DNA of 64,000 nt from G965214625 sp965214625 (GTDB taxonomy: Bacteria > Pseudomonadota > Gammaproteobacteria > Arenicellales > Poriferihabitantaceae). Where the stretch lies: positions 2,046,001 through 2,110,000 of the forward strand of contig OZ243962.1 of the NCBI GenBank assembly GCA_965214625.1, given 5' to 3'. Positions 57,121 to 64,000 of this stretch are shown here, in pieces. Below the pieces are notes generated by a model. The model did no database searches, was not told the origin of the DNA, and saw only the letters and a program-made list of their open reading frames with translations. How positions within the stretch are numbered: the stretch's first letter is position 1; every line of letters starts with the position of its first letter. The translations under genes were made by a program, and so were the position numbers.

Positions 57121-58476
57121 TTACGCCGCGTCCGCCCGCATCGAGTGGGAAGCCTCATCGATCGTCCGGTCTGCAGCGGGACCGAGCTTGGCTTCGAATT
57201 CGTGTCGAAAGTGTTTCAGGAAACTTTGTACCGGCCAGGCGGCCGCATCGCCCAGGGCGCAGATGGTTCGCCCTTCGATCCGGTCAGCGACATCCAGCAG
57301 CGTGTCGAGATCCTGTCGAGTGCCTCGACCGGTGTTGATTCGATGCAAAATCCGGTAAAGCCAACCGGTTCCCTCTCGACAGGGTGTACATTGCCCGCAG
57401 GATTCCTCATGATAAAAATAGGTCAGCCGTTCCAGCACCTTCACCATGTCGGTTGTCTCGTCCATGACAATGACCGACCCGGCACCCACGGCAGAACCAT
57501 GTTCCCGCAATGAATCGTAATCCATGTTCGCCTGCAAGATGGCTTTTGCGGGCATCACGGGAACCGATGACCCGCCGGGAATAACCGCTTTGAGCTTTCG
57601 TTCCTTCCAGACGCCGCCGGCCATTTCAAGCAATTCGCGAAAAGGGGTACCCATCTTGATTTCATAGTTACCCGGTTCGTTGACATGGCCGGTCACCGAA
57701 AAGATCTTCACACCGCCGGAATTTTCGACTCCCAGATCCCGGAACCACTCGCCCCGCATCCAGTTCCCATCGGCACGGAGTATCGAGGGGACCGATGCGA
57801 AGGATTCCGTGTTGTTGATGGTCGTCGGCTTCCCGTACAGGCCATATGCGGCCGGGAAAGGGGGTTTGAACCGGGGTTGGCCTTTTTTGCCTTCCAGCGA
57901 TTCGAGCAGGGCAGTCTCCTCACCGCAGATGTAGGCACCGGCCCCGAGGTGGGAATACAGATCGAAATCAAATCCCGAACCGATGATGTTCCGACCGAGA
58001 AATCCGGCCGCATAGGCTTCAGCCATCGCGGCCTCCATCCGCTCGTACGGTTCCCAGAACTCGCCGCGTATGTAGTTGTAGCCGACCGTCGCGCCCATGA
58101 CATAGCCCCCGATCGCCATGCCCTCAATCAGTGCATGCGGATTCAGTCTGAGAATGTCCCGATCCTTGCAGGTGCCGGGCTCGCCTTCATCGGAGTTGCA
58201 GACGACATATTTTTGTCCGACTGCCGCCCGGGGCATGAAGCCCCACTTGATCCCGGGTGGGAAACCCGCGCCTCCTCTTCCTCGGAGGTTGGACGTCTTG
58301 ATGGTTTCAATGATGTCTTCAGGGGCAACCCGGTTCTTCAGAATTTCCTCCAGTGCGCGATAGCCGCCATTTTGACGATAACTCTCAAGGGTCCAGGGCA
58401 TTTCAATGAGCGGATCCGGCAAACAGACATTGAATGCACGACGCACTGAATTGAAGGTGTTTTCAACGGGCGTCAT
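57121..58476 (-). CDS. nuoF: NADH-quinone oxidoreductase subunit F
   Basis: A 451-residue subunit that binds NADH, FMN and cluster N3. The FMN/NADH loop is [19 protein letters not shown] and the [20 protein letters not shown] block follows; cluster ligands are in [13 protein letters not shown] and [11 protein letters not shown]. Nine bp after nuoE. Confidence 0.98.
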   Translation of the reverse strand: MTPVENTFNSVRRAFNVCLPDPLIEMPWTLESYRQNGGYRALEEILKNRVAPEDIIETIKTSNLRGRGGAGFPPGIKWGFMPRAAVGQKYVVCNSDEGEPGTCKDRDILRLNPHALIEGMAIGGYVMGATVGYNYIRGEFWEPYERMEAAMAEAYAAGFLGRNIIGSGFDFDLYSHLGAGAYICGEETALLESLEGKKGQPRFKPPFPAAYGLYGKPTTINNTESFASVPSILRADGNWMRGEWFRDLGVENSGGVKIFSVTGHVNEPGNYEIKMGTPFRELLEMAGGVWKERKLKAVIPGGSSVPVMPAKAILQANMDYDSLREHGSAVGAGSVIVMDETTDMVKVLERLTYFYHEESCGQCTPCREGTGWLYRILHRINTGRGTRQDLDTLLDVADRIEGRTICALGDAAAWPVQSFLKHFRHEFEAKLGPAADRTIDEASHSMRADAA

Positions 58477-58485
58477 GTCGGCTTT

Positions 58486-58956
58486 TCAACAGAGCGTTTC
58501 AAGAATCGCATCAATCCGTTCCGGGGTCAGGTTTTCATGGTAATCACGATTGACCTGCATCATCGGTGCACCGGCGCAGGCCGCGAGGCATTCCACCTCC
58601 TTGAGTGTGATTTGACCGTCCGCAGTGGTTTGTCCCAACCCGACACCCAATCTTGTTTTCAGGTGATCGACCACCGCATCACTGCCCCTTAGCATGCAGG
58701 ATATGTTGGTACAGACGCAGATTTTATGTTTGCCGACCGGTTTTAGCTCGTACATCGAGTAGAAACTTGCCACCTCGTAGGCACGAACCGGCGGCACACG
58801 AATAATGCCGGCGACATAGTCAATCAATTCATCACTGAGCCAGCCGTGCTCGTCCTGGGCAATGCGCAAAGCGGCCATCAGTGCCGACTGACGACGATCG
58901 GCGGGATACTTGTCCAGTTCGCGATCTATTTCCTGCAGTGATGATTCAGACAGCAT
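58486..58956 (-). CDS. nuoE: NADH-quinone oxidoreductase subunit E
   Basis: A 156-residue thioredoxin-fold subunit with the N1a [2Fe-2S] cluster. Ligand pairs are CTNISC (Cx4C) and CLAACAG (Cx3C). Its start shares one base with the nuoD stop. Confidence 0.97.
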   Translation of the reverse strand: MLSESSLQEIDRELDKYPADRRQSALMAALRIAQDEHGWLSDELIDYVAGIIRVPPVRAYEVASFYSMYELKPVGKHKICVCTNISCMLRGSDAVVDHLKTRLGVGLGQTTADGQITLKEVECLAACAGAPMMQVNRDYHENLTPERIDAILETLC

Positions 58957-60209
58957 CAGCGATCTATTTCTCCGAATACGATGTCCTGGGTGCCGATGAT
59001 GGCAACCATGTCGGCGAGCATGTGTCCTTTCGACATTTCATTCAGCGCCGACAGATGGGCAAAACCAGGCGCACGGATTTTAACCCGATAAGGCTTGTTG
59101 GCTCCATCCGAGATCATGTAAATGCCGAATTCTCCCTTGGGATGTTCGATCGCGGCATAGGCCTCACCGGCCGGAACGCAATAGCCTTCGGTGAAAAGCT
59201 TGAAATGATGAATCAGCGATTCCATATCCCCTTTCATGCTTTCCCGGGAAGGTGGGACCAGTTTGTGATCATTGATCATGACCGGGCCGGGATTGGCCCG
59301 TAACCAATCGATGCACTGCCTGATGATGCGGTTCGATTGTCGCATTTCCTCTACCCGGACCAGGTAGCGATCATAGCTGTCCCCGTTGGTGCCCACAGGG
59401 ATATCGAAATCGAGCCTGTGGTAGACATCATAAGGCTGTTTTTTGCGCAAGTCCCACTCAATGCCGGACCCACGCAACATGGGACCACTAAAGCCCAGTG
59501 CCTTGGCTCTTTCGGGGGTGACGATACCGATATCGACCGTTCTTTGTTTCCATATCCGGTTATCGCTGAGCAAGGTCTCATATTCATCCACATACCCGGG
59601 AAACCGATCAGTGAACGCCTCGATGAAATCCAGCAAGGAGCCATCCCGGTCGACGTTGCGCTTGCGAGTGTCTTCGACCGAGTGTCGTTTCGTGGTGCCG
59701 TATTTTGGCATGGCATCGGGCAGATCCCGGTAAACCCCGCCGGGCCGATAGTAGGTTGCATGCATTCTTGCACCGGAGACGGCTTCATAACAGTCCATCA
59801 AGTCTTCGCGTTCCCTGAAGCAGTACAGAAAGACGGTCATCGCGCCGACATCCAGTGCATGGGCACCGAGCCACAGGCAGTGATTGAGAATGCGCGTAAT
59901 TTCATCGAACATCACGCGGATGTACTGTGCCCGTACCGGCGGAGTGATGCCCAGCATTTTTTCGATGACCATGACGTAAGCATGTTCATTGCACATCATT
60001 GATACGTAGTCCAGGCGATCCATATAACCGATACTTTGACTGTAGGGTTTGGATTCGGCGAGCTTCTCGGTCCCGCGATGCAGCAGGCCGATGTGTGGGT
60101 CACAGCGTTCTATGACTTCCCCATCCATTTCCATGATGATGCGTAACACCCCGTGGGCCGCCGGATGCTGTGGCCCGAAATTCATCGTGTAGTTGCGAAT
60201 CTCAGCCAT
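58956..60209 (-). CDS. nuoD: NADH-quinone oxidoreductase subunit D
   Basis: A 417-residue 49-kDa-type subunit lining the quinone chamber. [20 protein letters not shown] contains the quinone-binding His; [14 protein letters not shown] and the C-terminal DIVFGEIDR are also typical. It is not fused to NuoC, unlike in E. coli. Start shares one base with the nuoC stop. Confidence 0.98.
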   Translation of the reverse strand: MAEIRNYTMNFGPQHPAAHGVLRIIMEMDGEVIERCDPHIGLLHRGTEKLAESKPYSQSIGYMDRLDYVSMMCNEHAYVMVIEKMLGITPPVRAQYIRVMFDEITRILNHCLWLGAHALDVGAMTVFLYCFREREDLMDCYEAVSGARMHATYYRPGGVYRDLPDAMPKYGTTKRHSVEDTRKRNVDRDGSLLDFIEAFTDRFPGYVDEYETLLSDNRIWKQRTVDIGIVTPERAKALGFSGPMLRGSGIEWDLRKKQPYDVYHRLDFDIPVGTNGDSYDRYLVRVEEMRQSNRIIRQCIDWLRANPGPVMINDHKLVPPSRESMKGDMESLIHHFKLFTEGYCVPAGEAYAAIEHPKGEFGIYMISDGANKPYRVKIRAPGFAHLSALNEMSKGHMLADMVAIIGTQDIVFGEIDR

Positions 60210-60841
60210 TATCCCGCCTCATTCTTCGTGAGTCCGTCAGGCCGAATGACTGCAGCCTCCTTTCGGATTGTCCGCGGCACCAGGGTTCTCGGTTCGATGG
60301 TCACAGGCTGATAGATGACCCGGCCTTGAGCCTCGTCATAACGCATTTCGACCTTGCCGGAAAGCGGGAAGTCCTTGCGAAACGGATGCCCGATAAAGCC
60401 ATAGTCCGTCAGCAGGCGGCGCAAGTCGGGATGCCCGACAAAGATAATGCCGAACAGGTCGAATGCCTCTCGCTCGAACCAGTCTGCCGCGGGCCAGACA
60501 TCAATCACCGAGTCAATGGTGGGCTGGTGTCCGGATAATCCCGTCCTGATCCTTATCCGTCTGTTGTGATGCAGAGATAACAGGTGGTAAATCACGGCAT
60601 AGTGATCGCCTGACCAGGCCTCGCCGCCATCATCCTTGCCATAGTCTGAATAATCCACTCCGCAAAGGTCAATGAGTTGCTCACAGTGGGTCAGTGGATT
60701 GTCGCGCAATGTTTGACAGACCTGCCGAATGTCGGCTGCGGCCACGTCACAGGTGATTTCATCAAGGCTGACATGACACGACAGCAGGGAATCGCCCAAA
60801 AGATCAGGGAGTCTATCGAGAATCTCGGAGGTGGAAGCCAT
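60209..60841 (-). CDS. nuoC: NADH-quinone oxidoreductase subunit C
   Basis: A 210-residue 30-kDa-type subunit. Markers: [59 protein letters not shown] 60841 is preferred; the frame extends to a TTG at 60892, which would overlap nuoB and add 17 unlike-family residues. No strong ribosome-binding site is seen before either start. Confidence 0.95.
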   Translation of the reverse strand: MASTSEILDRLPDLLGDSLLSCHVSLDEITCDVAAADIRQVCQTLRDNPLTHCEQLIDLCGVDYSDYGKDDGGEAWSGDHYAVIYHLLSLHHNRRIRIRTGLSGHQPTIDSVIDVWPAADWFEREAFDLFGIIFVGHPDLRRLLTDYGFIGHPFRKDFPLSGKVEMRYDEAQGRVIYQPVTIEPRTLVPRTIRKEAAVIRPDGLTKNEAG

Positions 60842-60875
60842 GCGTACTGAGCGATGATTAGGTCGATCCTGTAGA

Positions 60876-61358
60876 TCAGGCGATACGCGCAATCGTATTG
60901 GTTTTCTTGATTTTCTTTTGCAGTTGCAAAATGCCGTAGATTAGTGCCTCGGCAGTAGGTGGGCAGCCGGGCACATAGACATCCACCGGAACGATACGAT
61001 CACAGCCGCGAACCACCGCATACGAGTAATGATAATAGCCGCCGCCATTGGCGCACGAACCCATCGAAATAACCCATTTGGGATCCGCCATCTGGTCATA
61101 GACCTTGCGCAATGCCGGTGCCATTTTGTTGGTCAGCGTGCCGGCCACAATCATCACATCGGATTGTCGGGGGCTGGGCCGAAACAGGATGCCGAAACGA
61201 TCAAGATCATACCGGGCTGCCCCCGCCTGCATCATCTCGACCGCGCAGCAGGCCAGCCCGAAGGTCATGGGCCACATGGAACCGGTCCGGGCCCAGTTGA
61301 TCAACGTATCGAGCTTTGCTGTCGCGAAGCCTTCTTGTAATGTGCCTTCTAACGCCAT
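60876..61358 (-). CDS. nuoB: NADH-quinone oxidoreductase subunit B
   Basis: A 160-residue PSST-type subunit carrying the terminal cluster N2. Ligands are visible in [10 protein letters not shown] (tandem Cys), [13 protein letters not shown] and [14 protein letters not shown]. Eight bp after nuoA. Confidence 0.98.
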   Translation of the reverse strand: MALEGTLQEGFATAKLDTLINWARTGSMWPMTFGLACCAVEMMQAGAARYDLDRFGILFRPSPRQSDVMIVAGTLTNKMAPALRKVYDQMADPKWVISMGSCANGGGYYHYSYAVVRGCDRIVPVDVYVPGCPPTAEALIYGILQLQKKIKKTNTIARIA

Positions 61359-61366
61359 CGTTTAAG

Positions 61367-61723
61367 TTACTCCCACTCTAAAGCACCTTTCTTCCACTCG
61401 TAGATGAACCCGACCACGAGGATACCCAAAAACAGCATCATCGCCCAAAACCCGAACAGTCCGATGTCATCAAGCACAATGGCCCAGGGAAACAGGAAGG
61501 CGATCTCAAGATCAAAAATAATAAAAAGAATCGCAACCAGATAGTAACGAACATCGAATTTCATTCGAGAATCCTCGAATGCTTCAAAGCCACACTCATA
61601 AGGCGAAAGCTTTCCATCATTCGGTTTGTTGGGCCCCAGCACTTTGCCGGCACTGATTGCAATGATGCCCACACCGAGTCCAATGACGATAAATAACAAT
61701 ATCGGTAGATAGTTAGCCAGCAA
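61367..61723 (-). CDS. nuoA: NADH-quinone oxidoreductase subunit A, TTG start
   Basis: A 118-residue three-helix subunit, first gene of the operon. The quinone-site loop [20 protein letters not shown] is intact, followed by [11 protein letters not shown]. The start is TTG at 61723, supported by GGGAG ten bases upstream; no ATG fits. A weak start codon at the head of the operon may tune translation. Confidence 0.95.
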   Translation of the reverse strand: MLANYLPILLFIVIGLGVGIIAISAGKVLGPNKPNDGKLSPYECGFEAFEDSRMKFDVRYYLVAILFIIFDLEIAFLFPWAIVLDDIGLFGFWAMMLFLGILVVGFIYEWKKGALEWE

Positions 61724-61809
61724 TTGTCAAATTCTCCCGAGCAGTATTTTACTATCGATGTCGGTGTTTATCGGGCTCTGGCGTTTGAACAACGTATTCC
61801 AAGTACAAT

Positions 61810-61911
61810 GATCTCATTAAAACTGTCTCCGGCACGAAGTGGTTGAGTCTGTTTGCTTCGAAAACCAGTTACCCAATAAGCCATGATTGTAGCCGACAAT
61901 CATGGTTTTTT
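61810..61911 (+). ncRNA. Candidate small RNA ending at an orphan terminator
   Basis: The plus strand here has no protein gene yet ends in an excellent intrinsic terminator. Upstream sequence can fold: AACTG/CAGTT flank a CGAAG/CTTCG stem (about 61820-61870). A TACAAT (61804-61809) could be the -10, but the TTGAAC ahead of it is only 13 bp away, so the 5' end is uncertain. No known RNA family recognised. Confidence 0.35.
61881..61911 (+). terminator. Strong orphan intrinsic terminator
   Basis: CCATGATTGT (61881-61890), loop AGCCG, ACAATCATGG (61896-61905), then six T. The 10-bp stem is perfect. The T-run exists only on the plus strand, so it does not terminate minus-strand transcription toward nuoA. 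Confidence 0.85.
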
Positions 61912-62115
61912 ATATAGCAAAACCGTTTCGCACCAGTCTCTCGAGATCGATCATGTCGGCTCGATTTTGGTGTACCCCGTGAACGGTGTACTTTTGCTGT
62001 CGGACGTGCATCCCCGCCAGGCAGCTGATGGGTTGTTTTCGGTTGGTGGCAGCCAGAGCGATTTACGGTCACGATGCCGGTTGAAAAGTACTGCGGGCTT
62101 TCAATACCAATACGC

Positions 62116-62181
62116 TTAACCGTTTACCATTGGTACGTTTGCAGCTGTGCCATCAGGACGTGTAATCGTCTTGCCGCTCAT
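62116..62181 (-). CDS. Possible 21-residue peptide ORF behind arsS
   Basis: A 21-codon ORF (begins MSGKTITRPDGT, ends VNG) starting 37 bp after the radical SAM stop on the same strand. AGGA lies six bases before the ATG. It has no Cys. It could be a short peptide translated from the arsS message or chance; conservation would decide. Confidence 0.25.
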   Translation of the reverse strand: MSGKTITRPDGTAANVPMVNG

Positions 62182-62218
62182 GTCATGCCGATTCCTGTCA
62201 GCACCCGCCTTGCGGTTG

Positions 62219-63187
62219 TCAGGCCAGGGCTCCTCCGCAGCTGCTGCCGGCGCCCGCAGTACAGCCAAAACAATGTTTGCCGACAACAACCGGCGCTCCC
62301 TCCAGCCGATCAATATCGATTTCCCACAATTTTTTTTGTTGGGCGCGGAGCGCCGGCAGGTCCAGCATCTGGTTGAAATCACAGTCGTAAACATAGCCTC
62401 TCCAGTCAATACTCACCAGATGCCGACACATTAACGGGTTGACGGTGGCAGGATTGAAGTTGTCCATCAACAGTTGCATGTAGCTGGCAAGTTGACCGGT
62501 GTGCTTGAGATAGTGCTCGAATCGCTTGATCGGCAGATTCGTCAGTGTCAGCAAATGATTGAAATCAATGCCGAAATCCTGTTTCAGCCGGAGCTTGTAA
62601 TCTTGCTGCAGATCGTGTTGCAAAGGGGGGAGATAGGGGCCGGTCGGGTTATAGACAAGGTCCAGCAGCTTGTTTGCCTCACGTCCGTAGCCCACGGCAT
62701 TCAACGTCTGCAGTCCTGCGATGCTCTTGCCGAAGACACCCTTTCCCCGTTGCCTGTCGACATTTTCGGAAGTATAGCAGGGCAGGGAACAAACCAGTCG
62801 TATGTTTCGCTCGGCATACCATTGTGCCAGATTTTCCATGTCGGGTTCGAATAGTACCGTCAGGTTGCATCGGGAGGTAATACGGACACCGTGTGACAGC
62901 AGTGCATCACAAAACAGACGGAAATTCGGGATGAGTTCCGGTGCCCCGCCGGTCAGGTCAACGGATCCGATTCGATTGGCAGCAATCCAGCCAGTGATTT
63001 TTCGCATCGTCTCCCAAGTCATGATTTCAGTCCGTTTCGGCCCTGCTTCCACGTGGCAGTGCTCGCAGGCCTGATTGCACAGATAGCCCAGATTGATTTG
63101 TAATTCTGAAAGGGCCGTCCTTTGAATCGGCTGGCAGTGGTGAGATCTCAGGTACTGGTTGAAATCAGGATTGACCGGGATATCCAT
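62219..63187 (-). CDS. arsS: ArsS-type radical SAM/Cys-rich protein
   Basis: A 322-residue radical SAM enzyme with the [4Fe-4S] motif CNQACEHCHVEAGP and SAM-site sequence GSVDLTGGAPELIPNFRLF. The C-terminal domain is Cys-rich (CRHLVSIDWRGYVYDCDFNQ; CFGCTAGAGSSCGG), as in the DUF3641/ArsS family linked to arsenosugar formation. The usual neighbour arsM (arsenite methyltransferase) and other ars genes are not present, so the arsenosugar role is inferred from family only. Transcribed toward nuoA, but 496 bp and a different control region lie between. Confidence 0.88.
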   Translation of the reverse strand: MDIPVNPDFNQYLRSHHCQPIQRTALSELQINLGYLCNQACEHCHVEAGPKRTEIMTWETMRKITGWIAANRIGSVDLTGGAPELIPNFRLFCDALLSHGVRITSRCNLTVLFEPDMENLAQWYAERNIRLVCSLPCYTSENVDRQRGKGVFGKSIAGLQTLNAVGYGREANKLLDLVYNPTGPYLPPLQHDLQQDYKLRLKQDFGIDFNHLLTLTNLPIKRFEHYLKHTGQLASYMQLLMDNFNPATVNPLMCRHLVSIDWRGYVYDCDFNQMLDLPALRAQQKKLWEIDIDRLEGAPVVVGKHCFGCTAGAGSSCGGALA

Positions 63188-63347
63188 TGAGACAATTGGG
63201 ATTGGATTAACGACGTTGTTTCTTTTCCATCATATCGAACAAGGCATGCCCTGACACCATATCATAAATCAAGGGCTGTTGATGTCAGTGGCTCTTCACC
63301 TTGGAGAGTGTGCCCCGTTAGTGTTCAATATGGCCGGATAGTTCCCT

Positions 63348-64000
63348 CTATTTTGGTTTCGAAAACAAAGGATGATCGGAGTCTTTGCTCGATGACCGGT
63401 CTGTGGGTGTATCCCAGGTGAAGGCGGTGTCGCACAGGTCGTTCAGCAGGCATTGGTCGCATTTCGGCTTTCTCGCGGTACAGGTATAGCGTCCCAGCAG
63501 AATCAGCCAATGATGGGCATTTTGCCTGAATCGCTCGGGAACCGACTGCAGCAACGCTGCTTCGACTGCAAGGACATCTTTCCCCGGTGCAATCCCGGTG
63601 CGGTTCGCCACCCTGAAAATGTGCGTATCGACGGCAATGGTCGGTTGTCCGAATGCCGTGTTGAGTATGACGTTGGCGGTTTTTCGGCCGACCCCCGGCA
63701 GCGCTTCCAACTCGTCGCGGGTTCGGGGGACTTCCCCTGCATGCCGTGCGAGTAAAATGTTGCAGGTCTTGATGATGTTTGCTGCCTTGGTGTTAAACAA
63801 TCCGATGGTCCTGATATATCGTTTGAGTCCCGTCACCCCCAGTGATTTGATGGCCTGTGGTGTATTGGCGACGGCATACAGTTTTTCCGTGGCGCGGTTG
63901 ACCGAGAGGTCGGTTGCCTGTGCGGACAGGATGACCGATATCAATAACTCGAACTCTGACCGATAGTTCAACTCGGTCGTCGGATTCGGGCTTTGCTTTT
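63348..64000 (-). CDS. nth: Endonuclease III, 5' end outside window
   Basis: DNA glycosylase/AP lyase for oxidised pyrimidines. The frame runs off the window end: before LNYRSEFELL it reads KQSPNPTTE, which matches the E. coli NPHPTTELNY region, so an internal TTG is not the start. Helix-hairpin-helix LPGVGRKTANVILN with catalytic Lys, catalytic Asp in AVDTHIFRVANR, and the [4Fe-4S] ligands C..C..C in CTARKPKCDQCLLNDLC are intact. About 30 C-terminal residues extend past the cluster. Only ~15-20 N-terminal residues are missing. Confidence 0.97.
   Translation of the reverse strand, partial: KQSPNPTTELNYRSEFELLISVILSAQATDLSVNRATEKLYAVANTPQAIKSLGVTGLKRYIRTIGLFNTKAANIIKTCNILLARHAGEVPRTRDELEALPGVGRKTANVILNTAFGQPTIAVDTHIFRVANRTGIAPGKDVLAVEAALLQSVPERFRQNAHHWLILLGRYTCTARKPKCDQCLLNDLCDTAFTWDTPTDRSSSKDSDHPLFSKPK

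Larger units (their letters stand above)
61724..62218. other. Intergenic region upstream of nuoA
   Basis: A 495-bp gap. It contains a strong plus-strand terminator with no gene before it (candidate small RNA) and, next to arsS, a possible 21-codon ORF on the minus strand. The nuo promoter must also be here; no strong consensus match was found. Confidence 0.5.

Noticed and set aside
1..64000. tRNA, rRNA, CRISPR arrays, transposases or integrases
   Set aside because: I looked for T-loop sequences, spaced direct repeats and transposase motifs on both strands and found nothing convincing.

Overview
The window looks like a chromosomal segment of a free-living marine gammaproteobacterium of moderate GC content. 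The evidence is the metG / apbC / dcd neighbourhood, a 14-gene nuoA-N complex I operon with separate nuoC and nuoD, and catabolic genes for typical marine compounds: DMSP (dddP), sulfonates (xsc-pta), D-glutamate (dgcN-dgcA) and methylated or other small amines (a TMADH-like flavoprotein). I see no rRNA, tRNA, CRISPR array, insertion sequence or integrase.

Layout. 1-2.5 kb: a MoxR ATPase cut by the window edge, its VWA (CoxE-like) partner, and an orphan FetB-type permease. 2.8-7.1 kb: malate synthase G, YbaK deacylase, an EamA exporter and a small GFA-fold protein. 7.1-15.2 kb, minus strand: a GntR regulator, alanine dehydrogenase, sulfoacetaldehyde acetyltransferase (xsc, with its own terminator), then pta-dgcA-dgcN and a family-6 uracil/hypoxanthine DNA glycosylase. 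15.9-19.3 kb, plus strand: a flavin reductase fused to a degenerate Nudix domain, an alpha/beta hydrolase and an aldehyde dehydrogenase. 19.3-27.5 kb: metG and apbC-dcd, separated by an inserted block carrying a large PLD-nuclease/SF2-helicase/DUF3427 protein and AT-rich DNA. 27.8-32.5 kb: a truncated Fic gene, DUF1127 and GcvA-like LysR genes diverging around a long inverted repeat, an Fe-S protein and a lone hydantoinase A. 32.8-38.9 kb: a five-gene HAAT (Liv-type) ABC transporter operon ending in dddP. 39.3-42.1 kb: SDR, tandem-GFA and CmcJ/AsaB-like genes. 42.2-45.7 kb: a two-gene operon of a gamma-glutamyl-amine ligase and a TMADH/histamine-dehydrogenase-like flavoprotein. 46.1-61.7 kb: ddl and the nuo operon. 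62.1-64.0 kb: an ArsS-type radical SAM gene and nth, cut by the window end.

How the genes fit together. Xsc would turn sulfoacetaldehyde into sulfite and acetyl phosphate, Pta would turn acetyl phosphate into acetyl-CoA, and alanine dehydrogenase would recycle the alanine made by a taurine:pyruvate aminotransferase encoded elsewhere. DgcN/DgcA could use acetyl-CoA to N-acetylate and racemise D-glutamate. Malate synthase G takes up glyoxylate plus acetyl-CoA. DddP cleaves DMSP, and the co-directional transporter operon is a candidate importer for DMSP or a related osmolyte. The most interesting units are the dddP-HAAT operon, the ligase/TMADH-like operon with altered substrate-pocket residues, the PLD-helicase insertion between metG and apbC, a terminator-defined candidate small RNA upstream of nuoA, and a 21-codon ORF directly behind the radical SAM gene.
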